Assembly: GCA_905331475.1 (NCBI GenBank)
Contig: CAJNYU010001144.1
Coordinates: 59,503 to 123,502 of the forward strand
Reading direction: 5' to 3'
DNA length: 64,000 nucleotides
From: Rotaria socialis
Lineage: Eukaryota > Rotifera > Eurotatoria > Philodinida > Philodinidae
Position numbers and translations under genes: made by a program. Below are positions 34,594-45,640 of the stretch, in pieces (position 1 is the stretch's first letter; the number at the start of each line of letters is the position of its first letter). The notes beneath the pieces are model-generated. The model searched no databases, was not told the origin of the DNA, and was given only the letters and a program-made list of their open reading frames with translations.

Positions 34594-36115
34594 TCATTGA
34601 ATAGATGTTAATTTTCGTGCCCATTTTTTCACAAGCCAACGCATTCGAATCATTCCAATAACAACTGTAACATAGCATCGAAAACGAAACCGATAGTTGA
34701 ATGCACGTCGATGATATTTTTGTTTAGATATTGATTTTATCTGATGGTAATCATAAACACTTGATTTCATATTTCCTGTTAAACGTTTGATTTCTCTTAA
34801 GGCATATGTTTCAGTATCTTCATAACCAGTTAGTAAAATAAGTAAATAGCGTTTTTGATAAATTAATGCTTTACGATAAGCTTCACAACGTAAATATTTA
34901 AAATAAAACTTATTTAAATTATGAGAATTAAGGATAGTTGATTGATTTTGAGTTTTTTTGATTTGATCAAATTTATCTTTTAAATAATGTACTTGTTCTT
35001 TTGTTTCTTCAAGTTCTTTGATCAATAGAACACGATCTTGTGATAATAATTTTCCTAATGCATCACGTTGATATTCGCACATATTCTGAATATCTTGTTC
35101 TAATTGGTCATATTTTTTATGATTACGTATTTCAATTGAACGGCGTTCTTGTTCACATCGAAATATTTCTGCAAGACATTTTATTAATGCATCTCCACTA
35201 TCATTAGCGTTCATATTTGCAATTAATGAACGAAGATAAGAATTTTCTTCATTTAATTTTTGTATCGAACCTATCGACGCATCTGTCGTACCAATATTAA
35301 TACCATTTATTTTTAATGATAAAAGTTCACTTAATGTTAAAACATGTATACCTAAAATCGAAAAATAAATAAGAAAACTTTTAATTTTCTCCGATGCTTT
35401 ATGAATCGAATTGAAAGACCAACTACTCTTGTTGAAAATACAAAATGTTTAAAAATTTGTCATGTAAACCGACCAAAAAAAAAAGTTTAATTTCTACAAC
35501 AAATGAAATCATCAGAAAATATCATTCATTTTGGATTCGACTGTTTTCAATTGAACAAGAAAGCATGATTCCTTGACATTACTATTTTAAAATCTTTTGA
35601 AATGACCTGCAAGTAAAGTCTGAAGATACATTAGAAGAGAATGACATACTCTACTCCATTGAGTCTCAACATTTGTGTTTAAATAATTGAAAAATCAGTG
35701 AACTTTTTTTCTACTAAGAATAATACGCCATAGGCTATTTGTCTTCTACGTAGATAAAATATATGTGCGTACTGAAATCTACATCCGAATAGTTATAACA
35801 AAAACAAAAACAGCTATTATTAATTAAAGTAATTCAAATACAAAATTTTCGATTGTTCAATTAGAAGTTCATTATAATAATATATTTTGATTAAAAAAAT
35901 TAGGTTAGAAGATCATTAGAAGAATTTATTCAAATGAAAACTAATCAAAATTTGTTTCTTGAATAAAAAAAACATTTGATTTGCTAATACAATAATCGTA
36001 GTCATTTTGCTTTTCTTTTTTCAATATCTTATTTCAATTCGTCACTATAGATACTTTGTTAATAAAGAATACTATTTCGTTTTTTAACGAGCAGAAATTA
36101 TTTGTCTTCTAGATA

Positions 36116-36149
<34 letters not shown>

Positions 36150-37181
36150 TTTCATCATTTTATTAAATGATACACAATTAAAAGTGAAAAATGTATAGAA
36201 AATTTTTGATTTAAAAATCCAAGTATTTCATGAAAGCTATTGAATTCAATGATATGCGTTACTCAAATTAAGAACGTCTCATTTTATAGATTACGTATAT
36301 CGTTGTAAATAATTAACATATGTGTCAAGTTGTTTTTGCTGGATTTTATACGACTTCATTGGTTGAAGGAATCGTACAAATTTTTTATCTACACAATTTA
36401 GTTACATCCTTCAACTAAAATTTCTATCGGTAGTAAATAAAATATATGATTAGTAGATTTGTAATAGATTCATCAAATAAACAAAGAAAAATCTGTCTCA
36501 ATTCTGTTTATTCTTTTGATTTGTTGAATACAAAAGAATACTCTTGAGAGTACTATAAAGTTTTCTTTTGCATTGTTCACAAATTAAGAACAACATTTTT
36601 AAGTAGTCCCATTGAAATTTAAAAGTATAAATTATCTTTTTTTTTTCGTTTTATATAATATCTATGTGTAAGATGCTTACCTTCGGTATGTAATTTATTG
36701 ACCAATGGTTTTAGTTCATCGCTATCAGTTGGCTGTTGTGATAGCAACTGTCGACATTTCTCATCTTCCAAACGATCATATTCTTCAGCAATACGAACTT
36801 GTTCAAGAATTTTTTCACCAAGACTTTGATCAAGATTTAAACTATGTGAACTAACATTATGTACTTGCTGTTGCTCTAATAGTCGAGCTCGAAATTCAGC
36901 AAAATGACGATCATATTCATGTTTTAAACGCATGCGAATTTCTAAATATACATAGAATAATATTTATTATTATACATCATTATCTTTTTCTGTTTAATGC
37001 TTTTTTAACCGGTTAGTTTTTCTTTAAGTTCATGATCATAATGAAGACGAATACGTTCGATTTCAAGTTGATGTTCAAATTGCAATTGCTCATAGCGTTT
37101 TCTCCAATCTATTTCTGGTGATACAGTCATCTTTGCTGTTTCTAGTTCAATGACATGTGATTGTTGATGTAATGAGGGCAT
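34594..37181 (-). CDS. Miniature PACT-domain centrosomal protein (pericentrin/AKAP9-like)
   Basis: Three exons (37010-37181, 36681-36941, 34594-35351) give 396 residues, mostly charged coiled coil (for example LEIERIRLHYDHELKEKL). Residues about 295-396 match the PACT domain: YLRCEAYRKALIYQKRYLL, LLTGYEDTET, and the C-terminal RMRWLVKKWARK, parallel to human pericentrin RMKFLVRRWHR. PACT docks pericentrin and AKAP450 onto the centriole and binds calmodulin. Vertebrate members exceed 3,000 residues, so this is either a separate short paralogue or a strongly reduced orthologue. Intron 2 is 1.33 kb (35352-36680) and could hide further exons, although exon phases join directly. The start at 37181 is the first ATG that opens a coiled-coil-like sequence; the frame stays open further upstream with unlikely composition. 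Confidence 0.8.
35352..36680 (-). other. 1.33 kb intron of the PACT gene
   Basis: AT-rich; contains a (CTA)n run at about 36117-36149. No further exon recognised. Confidence 0.6.
36117..36149. repeat. (CTA)n microsatellite
   Basis: About eleven perfect trinucleotide units. Confidence 0.9.
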
Positions 37182-37707
37182 TTCAATGGAGTTTTCTCTT
37201 CGGTAATAAAGAAAAGAAAAAAATTTCTCGTTGTCAAGGAATTCTGTGATACATACTATTATCGAGTTTTTATCTGACTTTTCTTTTTCTTTTACACCGA
37301 CGTTGTACGCTGACGTTCTTGTCCTACTAGTCAACCATTTAGTTTCTTTCAACGGTACACACTTTTTTTTCTCTTCTTTTATCTGTGTATATTCAGTTCG
37401 TTCATTCTTTCTTTTTTCTTCTTCTCGTCTTTTTCTGTTGTTTGAGATGGTGCTGCATAACAACAATAGTTGAGCAATGAAGAAGAAAGAAGAAAAAAAA
37501 ACGTATTCAGGTGGTCCAATTTCTTGTAAAATGAAAGACCGTTAGCGTAATACAAAGAAATAAGATTGATTGGCAAACACAGCCGTGTAATAGTTTTGTT
37601 ACTTGCATGTTCAATTTGAATAAAAGAGGAATTATGCCTTGCTATCGATATATAAAGGCATGTTTTCCTAGAAAGCATCGACAAAATAGTACAAAATAAG
37701 AATTGTG
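37182..37707. promoter_or_regulatory. Head-to-head region, PACT gene / Tctex1 gene
   Basis: 526 bp between divergent starts, T/C-rich in places. Co-regulation is possible but not shown by any motif I can name. Confidence 0.35.
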
Positions 37708-38265
37708 ATGGAAACAAAACGTTTAATAGCTCGAAGCATACTTGAAAAAGCTTGGTCTATAGCAAAACCACCAAACGACTCGCCATTATCTACTAACTTA
37801 GCTCTACCATTATTGAGTAAACATTTGATTCCACCAGCCATTGTAAATTCTGAGGGAACTGTTGCTAGTCAAAGTCCTCGTTCATTAGCTTATTCTCTTG
37901 GTCCTACGAAAAAATACGATTTTGTACGCGCACAAAAACTCCTTGAATCCGAACTCAATCGTCGTTGTGCTAGAATTTCTAAACATGCTAAATACAATTC
38001 AAAATTATCATCCGATATTAGTCGTGATTTAGTTATACAATTACGTCGAATTTTAAAATTGGAATATCTGAATTCTGTACGATACAAAATTATTATAATG
38101 ATCTCGGTCGTACAAACGGTACCTAATCGACTAACACATCAATCAATGGCCATTGTATCACGATGTTTATGGAATCAAGATACCGATGGATCAATAACTG
38201 TACAAGCTAAAATCGGTTATGATATGGTTGCTACAGCAACTGCATTTATAGTTTATACTGATTAA
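37708..38265 (+). CDS. Tctex1-domain dynein light chain
   Basis: Intronless, 185 residues. The C-terminal 110 residues form a Tctex1 domain: a helical part with DFVRAQKLLESEL and RDLVIQLRRILK, then strands with RYKIIIMISVVQ and SRCLWNQDTDGSI, ending in TATAFIVYTD. Members bind dynein intermediate chains as dimers and serve as cargo adaptors or ciliary components. The roughly 70-residue N-terminal extension resembles the TCTEX1D/DYNLT2-5 group more than DYNLT1/3, which are near 115 residues. ATG 37708 chosen as the first methionine. AATAAA at 38401. Confidence 0.85.
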   Translation: METKRLIARSILEKAWSIAKPPNDSPLSTNLALPLLSKHLIPPAIVNSEGTVASQSPRSLAYSLGPTKKYDFVRAQKLLESELNRRCARISKHAKYNSKLSSDISRDLVIQLRRILKLEYLNSVRYKIIIMISVVQTVPNRLTHQSMAIVSRCLWNQDTDGSITVQAKIGYDMVATATAFIVYTD

Positions 38266-38965
38266 CAATAAAAAAGATTTGTTTTTAACCTAACTTTATG
38301 AAAACTTCTTTGATAAGAATTAAGAATATTTGATAAATATACCTCATCAATGTTTTTCTTGTGTGCATATGTTACTTAAGATAAATGCTAATACCTAACC
38401 AATAAAGATTAATGCCTGATATTCTACAATACTTGTCAAGAGCAACGTTCTGTTTCTCACTCCCATTATAAATCAAGCTTGATTTAGGACCAGGTATTTT
38501 TCTTGTATATATATAAGATTTTACTGAGATTTAGTACCGAATATAATCAGAATTGTATAGAAAAAAAGTGTCACTTGTTCTTTAGCCACTCATAAACTAT
38601 CGATATCAATAATCGGTATTTATTTATATACTGATTTTGTCGATGTTGTTCTTTTGCAGAGTATGAAAACCAGCTGGTGCAACTACTCAAAGCTGTTGTT
38701 GACATTAACTGACAAAAAAAGTCGAAAAATAGTAGTGTTAATATGAAGCAATTATTCAAACGAGTGTGATCTGTATACTTAATAGTAAGCGATAATAATT
38801 CCATAAAAGCATTTTTTCAAAAGAGTCGATAATGATAGAAATAGTTGCATCTGTACATCAAATTTTGAAGAAATTTGACAGTATTTATGATAATCAAAAA
38901 TCGATAGACTATTTTAATCAAAATATTTTGATCATGATTATAATTTTATGTGTTTGCAGAAACTG
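38266..38965. other. Intergenic sequence before the RASEF-like gene
   Basis: AT-rich. An acceptor TTATGTGTTTGCAG ends at 38959, 6 bases before the chosen ATG. I looked here for EF-hand-coding exons and saw none that join in phase. Confidence 0.45.
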
Positions 38966-41900
38966 ATGGCATCAAATAATTATTCTCGAAAACTATACCA
39001 ACATGATGTCATTGATCATCAACGTAATACAGAAGAAAGCCTGACACACGAACAAATCAATGATGTGTTCAATAATCTATCATGGTAGGAAAAATATGAT
39101 AGAACATTGTTTTGAAGACATTATTTTTCATTGGAAAAAACGAATCCATTGAAATACATAGGTAGTATCGATATTCATGTGGGCGATATGGATGATTAAT
39201 ATCAAGTATATTGACACCTACATCATATTGATAACTGTTTTTTTTTCCCGTTCTTTTCGATATACAATCATTTTAAATCAGTCCTCCCCCTCCCCCCTTT
39301 CGTTTTCGTCGTTAGCATAAAAGAAAAAAGTCAAGTCACTGTTTGTTGATAAGAGCATGTTGTTGTTTTGATATATTTATGTACAGTATTATGCATATAA
39401 TTAAGAGAAAGAAGAGGGAAAAAAAAACAGAACGAAGAGAAAAACAACTATAATGAAAATGACTATATCGAAAATGCTACGAGGCAAACGATCCTAGTTA
39501 TTATATTTTTCAATAGAACGTGTGTGCAGAGTCTAATAAAAAGAGAACATTACATTAATTATACCATGAACAAGATTAATGATAAAGGTCCTGATGATGA
39601 TATATTTTCCAAGTATGTATGATAGATTGTGCATTCATAAAAGTGTTGCACTATTTGATTTTTGTCAAAATATTTACTAATTCGAAGGACATGAGATAAA
39701 TTGATAGATACAAAACAACATTTTTGTTTATGACAAAGCAATGTGACTTTGAAAAAAGTGAAGAATAATAATAATAAACTAATAGGATTTTTTTTATAAA
39801 AACTAGATGAACATAAAAATATGATTTGTTTTTGTTTTATAGTCAGGAACAAATCTATGATTTTTATGAAACACTTCGAAATAGTTCAGATGGTGCTGTT
39901 GAACAATTTCAATCGGTGCTTGAAGTTATTGTTTGTGATATTCTTAAATATCGTAAAGAAATAAAACGATTGGAAGATTCATTTAAGCGGTATGAATAAT
40001 GTAGTGTTATGTTGTAGGCTTTTGTTTTGAAATGATTTTCTTTTCTTCGAATATTTTCAGTGAAAAAGATACCAATGAGAAATATTTAAGACAAATTGAA
40101 GAAGATCAAGAACGAGATATGAGTGAATTAGAAGAAAAAATTCGACAAGAAGTAAAATTAAAATTAAAACTATTCCAAAAGTTGTTTGCAAAATTTCTCT
40201 TCTTTTCATTAAAAAGGAACGTCAGAAATTTGAACTCGACCGTGATTTAATTCAACAACGATTAACAAAAGAAATTAATGATTTACAACTAAGTATCCAA
40301 CGATTTCGAACTGTATGTAGATATTCTTATTTTTGTTTTTTATGCTAACAACACTATCTAGCTACTTTTTATTCTCTTATTTCATGAGATTAGATTGAAC
40401 AAGTTCATAGTAATCGTAAGAATGAAGAAGATTTTTCAATAAATTCATTACGTGAAGAAATTGCAAAATTAAACGAAGAAAATCTATTGCTTAATGCATC
40501 TTTAAATGAAACTTTAACAACAAATGCTATTTTACAAAGTGATTTACAATCATATAAAACTCAATTAAGTGAAGGACAAACAATGCTTTTACAGTATGAC
40601 GAAAAGACTATTTATTGCTGAGATTATTTCTTCTATTGTAGTGAGAAACAATCATCATCAAGTAACTATCGAGACAAAGAGTCATTACAGACAAATGTTC
40701 GTCATCTTGTGTACGTAATCGAAAATATAAAAATAAATACAAACGAATATCGAATATAAATAACCCTTTTTTCCGATTTTAACAGGGAAGTTAATAAACA
40801 ACTTCGTGATGAAAATGACTCATTACGTGCAGTTATTGAATTGAATAAATCAAATAAATTAAGTGCCACTCCTACAAATGTAAATGAAAATAAAACTTAA
40901 TTGTAAAAATTTATTCAGAGTTATCATTAGGGTTTTCCATCACCACATCAATTATATTCTCCAGCTGGGTCTACACTAGGTTCTTATTGGCATAATTCAA
41001 AACTAGACAGGTACATAATTCGATATTTAACCAGAAAAACAAAAGTTGTTATCTATTATTTTTATACAGCTCATCACCGTCGTATATAATGAGTAAAAAT
41101 CAACGCAGGTTCGACGCATTTGACATCGAATCAACTGATGAAATAGGTATACATGGTAGTGGGCTTAGACCGGTTCAAAAACTAGCTGTTAAGGACTCAT
41201 CAAACAAAATAGTACCATTGGCACCAGTTTCTAATCTTTCTCGTAGTGCCGATGAATACAATGCTATGAATGGTTTGTTTTCATGTGATCATGTTTTTGA
41301 CATGTATAACAAATTCGTAAACCTTATATGTATTTAATTAAAAACAAAAATCTAACGAGCTTTTCTTATGTGATCAGTTTTAACATCAGCTTTAGTCTCA
41401 TAGAATCTATGCCAATATATTGATTAAATTATTTTTTTGTTTTTATAAATTTGATATAGACAGTGGACTGTCGATGACAACATTACGTGATGCAACTGAA
41501 TTAGAATCTGATCGTGAATCAAACACAAACAAACAGATATCAACAAAGAATTTGAAACAACATCGACCAATGATTAATAAAAATAATCGCGATGATACAG
41601 AGTCAGATTCAGATGATGTTTTTACTGAGGTATAAAAGAATTCTTCTTTTTTATAAATTTATTTTGCAAATCTTTAGAAGGAAATAACCCCGTAATCTAT
41701 GAAGTCTAGTAGAGTTATTCATTGCTAACTCTTATATTACGATAATCAGGGTTAAAGCACGTATAAGTCTTTCGATAAAAGTTTTTCTTTTAAATCTCTT
41801 CAATATTCTACGGCACTAGGACAACGTTGTTATAAATGAGCACAGTTTATTATGCATGACCTTGAATTTTTCAAAATCACGCATGTCTTTTTTGATACTG

Positions 41901-43114
41901 TTTTACTCCGTTCGAGAATACCTAAATATTTATTCTTAAAGCGAGTTGAACATCCAATCTTGACAATGAATCAATTCTAGAAGAGTGCTAAAGACAAAAT
42001 AAGGTTATCTGCACAAACTTATTCTCTAACAAGTGACTTGCATAAACAAAGTAAAAGTATTGATGCATGCATCTTAATAGGTATCACTTGATTGCAATCT
42101 TCCTAAAAGATTGCCTCAACAGCGATCATTGAAGCGACCAAATAACAATGCACGTGGCACATCAAAACAGCCGCCCAATCCTCCACCAGCAATCACTCAG
42201 TTACCTACAACACAGTTCAATGCTGAGCATGGTACTCAACAAGATGTACCATTCGAGTAAATAATAGACTTGCGTGTTTTTTCTTTTTCAATATCCTTTT
42301 CTTTCTAGTCGTATGTTCAAAGTTGTCTTTTGTGGAGATGCTGCTGTGGGAAAAAGTACATTAATCGTACGTTTATGCAAGGGACAATTCGTATCAAATA
42401 TTAATTCAACATTAGGCGTTGATTTTCAAAATAAACAAATTGAAGTCGATAGTAAACGTGTAGCTCTTCAACTATGGGATACAGCTGGACAAGAAAGGTT
42501 AGAAATGACTTGTTTTACTTTAATTCAACAAACTTTTGTTTTTAAAGGTTTCGTAGCATTGCAAAATCCTACTTTCGTCGATGTGATGGTGTCATTCTAG
42601 TTTATGATTCCACATATGAACGATCATTTCTAAATGTTCGGGAATGGATTAATACAATAATCGATGCAACACCAAAAAAAGTATCTGTTATGATTGTTGG
42701 AAATAAAATTGACCTGAGAGATCAAATGCGTGCAGAAGGAAAACGTGTTATAGAAAAAAGTGAAGGAGTAAGACTAGCTAAAGTTAGTTTCTAAGATGCG
42801 TATAAATCAATATATATATATAACCTTTTTGATATTTTTATTTTAGGAATATAAAGCATTATTTATTGAGACAAGTGCAAAAGAAGGCACCAATTTGCAG
42901 GAAGCACTCTGTGAATTAGCTCGGTAAGTATGCAATATTATTGCTGGATTAAAAAGATAGCTGCTGTGATAGTTATCAAGAATCATCCTGTTATTATTTT
43001 TTTCCTCTATTTAATTATAGCGATATGCAGTGCAATGAAGACATAGAACGTTTTCATACAACAGGCATTGATTTAGATAAATCATCGAAAAAATCAATTT
43101 GTTGTCGTAACTGA
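38966..43114 (+). CDS. RASEF: RASEF/Rab45-like coiled-coil Rab GTPase
   Basis: Fifteen exons (38966-39084, 39843-39989, 40061-40151, 40217-40312, 40394-40593, 40642-40710, 40786-40879, 40931-41010, 41070-41272, 41460-41629, 42081-42256, 42309-42497, 42548-42782, 42847-42923, 43021-43114) join in phase to 679 residues; human RASEF has 740. Coiled coil from about residue 40 to 280, a linker with [11 protein letters not shown] (human FDSGLSTLRD), then a Rab domain from about 484: [43 protein letters not shown]. It ends ICCRN, a prenylatable di-cysteine like human NCCNG. No EF-hand is found at the N-terminus, where human RASEF has two. Rab45 family members act in endosomal trafficking and dynein-dependent transport. 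Introns of 757 bp and 451 bp stand out from the 50-70 bp ones. Confidence 0.93.
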
Positions 43115-44196
43115 AGTTAAACAGAAAACAAATCCTCGTGTTCCTCTACTTTTGTTTTATTACAGTGTGTATTTCGTTATGTTTCTGTAAATGGTCGTTG
43201 CGCTCCACCATTCGCTTTTCACTTTCTCATACATTCCAATATTAAATTAAAACAAATATAATGAACTGTTGCTTTTTAAATCTATTGGATTTTTTGTTGA
43301 TCTTTATTGTATATATGTTGTTTTTTTTTCAACTTTTTTTCTTACTTTTTAAAATCTTGCATGTTACGACTTTTTCCTTCTTATCATAAAGCACAACTGG
43401 TGCGCATGTCTTTTTTAAGAAGATCATTTGGACAAATTTATCAAAGTTAGCTACACATAACAGTAAAAAATAATATTATTCCTTGCAATTATATGTTTAT
43501 TTCTAAAATGCAACAGATATGAACTAATACAGTCGTTTACGGTATATTTTTTCTTTGCACTAATTTGAATAAAATACCATTAAGAGCTTTGAATTGAAAT
43601 TCTGTGAGCAAAAACAAAAAAAATAATAAGAACGAAAATATCTTTCATCAAAAACAATTTTAGAATTTTATTCGCAACGAGGCCAACGACAAGAACGTGA
43701 TGGCTTATTTTGTGAGTGAGTCAAAATATATATTTCATTTCAACAGTATCTTCACTTTTATATTAAATCATTCATATGTAACATGGCCGTTTTATACAAG
43801 AAACATTACAATCGAAAATACAGGAAAAAAACATTGAGAAAGTATATTTCTATAAGGAATCGAAATGATGACAAGAAAAACAATAGACACTATAAAATAT
43901 CTGCTTATTGCTGGAGACTAATGATGTACAAAATAAAGAGAGAGAGAGAGAGTGTGTGTGAGAAAAGTACAAATCTGTATTTCTTAAGTTTTGATTGTAT
44001 ACTAATGAAGATGCCGTCAAGTGTCTTCTTCGAAATATTAACTTATCCTTCGGATCAAAGTTCAAGTCAAGAATTAATTTCAGCCCACATACATCGAAAA
44101 CAAAGCAAGAAAAAAACCTTTTTCTCTTAACTTATGTGAAACTTGAAATATCACACTGATGCTTTATTACAGCGCTGCCTACGTGAAAGTGTGCTC

Positions 44197-44275
44197 ACTC
44201 ATCGAGTACTCGTGATTTCGAGTATCCACGAGTAGTGCTTGTACTAGAATCTGAGTACAATTATTTAGTACTTGC
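44197..44275. repeat. GAGTACTCG-iterated patch
   Basis: Variants CGAGTACTCG, GAGTATCCACGAGTAG and TGAGTAC repeat in both orientations, similar in style to the foldback elements but without CCCAGG ends. Confidence 0.4.
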
Positions 44276-44973
44276 GTTGTAAAAATAAACGTTTTGCAAG
44301 TGCTCTACTGAAGTTTTTGTGAAATGATCACAGATTTATAATTTATTTAGCATTGTTTCACAAAATTAAAAAATCTAATGTATAATTATTCTTAAGATTG
44401 CATATTGATGAATTGGCCGAACGACAATTAGTCGCAGTGTAGATTTCGTCGCATGTTTGACAGAAGCATGATTCTTTTCTATTTCAAAAAAACTTCAATT
44501 TACAAAAGCGTGACTCAGTCACACATAGCACAGCTTGAGGCTGAGAGGGTATGTGTAAAAAATGAAGATGTGCTTCATGAAATAGATAAGTAGATGGTCT
44601 CGCTGGTAAACACTAACTGAATGATGGCATTCGCTGTTTAGCTTCATCGAAATATTATGATAAGATGAAAACTATATTCATTATGGAGTAGCGAGTAGCG
44701 CAGCAGACAGAGGTCTCTGGATAAGAAAAAAATCATTCGCATTAAGCAAAGTTTTAAAGCAACTACCACTGACTCTCATGTAATGCTTTATACGTAATTA
44801 GAAGAGTTTGTTAAATATTGATATTTATACTCATATTGAATGCTCCTGATTTTCGAATAGATTGTTAGCTATTTTCTAGATCTCTCTGAGTTATTTTTCT
44901 GTAAAACTAATAAAAACTTTTCTACAATTTTATTTTCGAGAATTTCGACCCATTCTATAATACGACCAATTAC

Positions 44974-44999
44974 CGTAGACCCTGATGAGGGTCTACGGC
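44974..44999. repeat. Perfect hairpin CCGTAGACCCT / AGGGTCTACGG
   Basis: 11 bp arms around a GATG loop. No T run follows and no gene ends here, so it is not an obvious terminator. Confidence 0.7.
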
Positions 45000-45640
45000 A
45001 TTGCATGTGATCTTTGATTAAATCGTAGCACATAACATTTCAAGATTGTATTTTTCATAATGTCGTTCAATTCTGATTGCGTAGCAAAGATTCACTAAAA
45101 CTAAATGCTATCTATGAATCGGAAAGAACCGAAGGCAGTATTAAGGAAATAAATATAAAAAAGTAATCAACTATTGACGAAAATAAAAATTAATAGCAGT
45201 TGTGATAATTTATTGATTCAAAGAAAAACTGTTAACTGAGCATTGAGTTCTCTTCAGCGCTTGACGCTGCTCTAGCTCTTTCAGTGGCAGACAGATGACG
45301 CTCATTTACATTAGTCGACCATTTGAACGAATCATTATTTTCAATATATTATCTTTTCTGAATTGATTTAATTGTAAATAAATGTGACAAGAAATTTAAA
45401 TTATTAAAAGTAAGCATGGAAACATAAAAATGCATTAACTGATTGGTTCGATGAGTAACCCTCAAGAATCTCTAGTAGGGTCCAAAGGAAAATTCTGGAT
45501 CATTTTGTCATTACGAAAATCGTTTAACTTACCATATCTTTCTAAAGATATCAATTTTACTTTTATTTTTTGCGGATATTAATTACGAATAATTATTTAT
45601 ATATATATATATATATATATTTTAACACATAAAAAGAACG

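Larger units (their letters stand above)
43115..45640. other. Gene-free stretch between RASEF and WBP2
   Basis: 2.5 kb. Holds an (AG)n(TG)n run near 43937-43962, a GAGTACTCG-rich patch at about 44197-44275, a perfect hairpin at 44974-44999 and a (TA)n run at about 45598-45620. No coding region supported. Confidence 0.55.

Noticed and set aside
37005..37466. Extended start for the PACT gene (153-codon frame)
   Set aside because: The added 95 residues are Lys/Glu-rich translation of a T/C-rich promoter-like stretch; the ATG at 37181 is a more natural start.
43783..44130. 115-codon plus-strand frame
   Set aside because: Low-complexity Lys/Arg/Tyr-rich translation across an (AG)n(TG)n run, with no partner exon or family signature.
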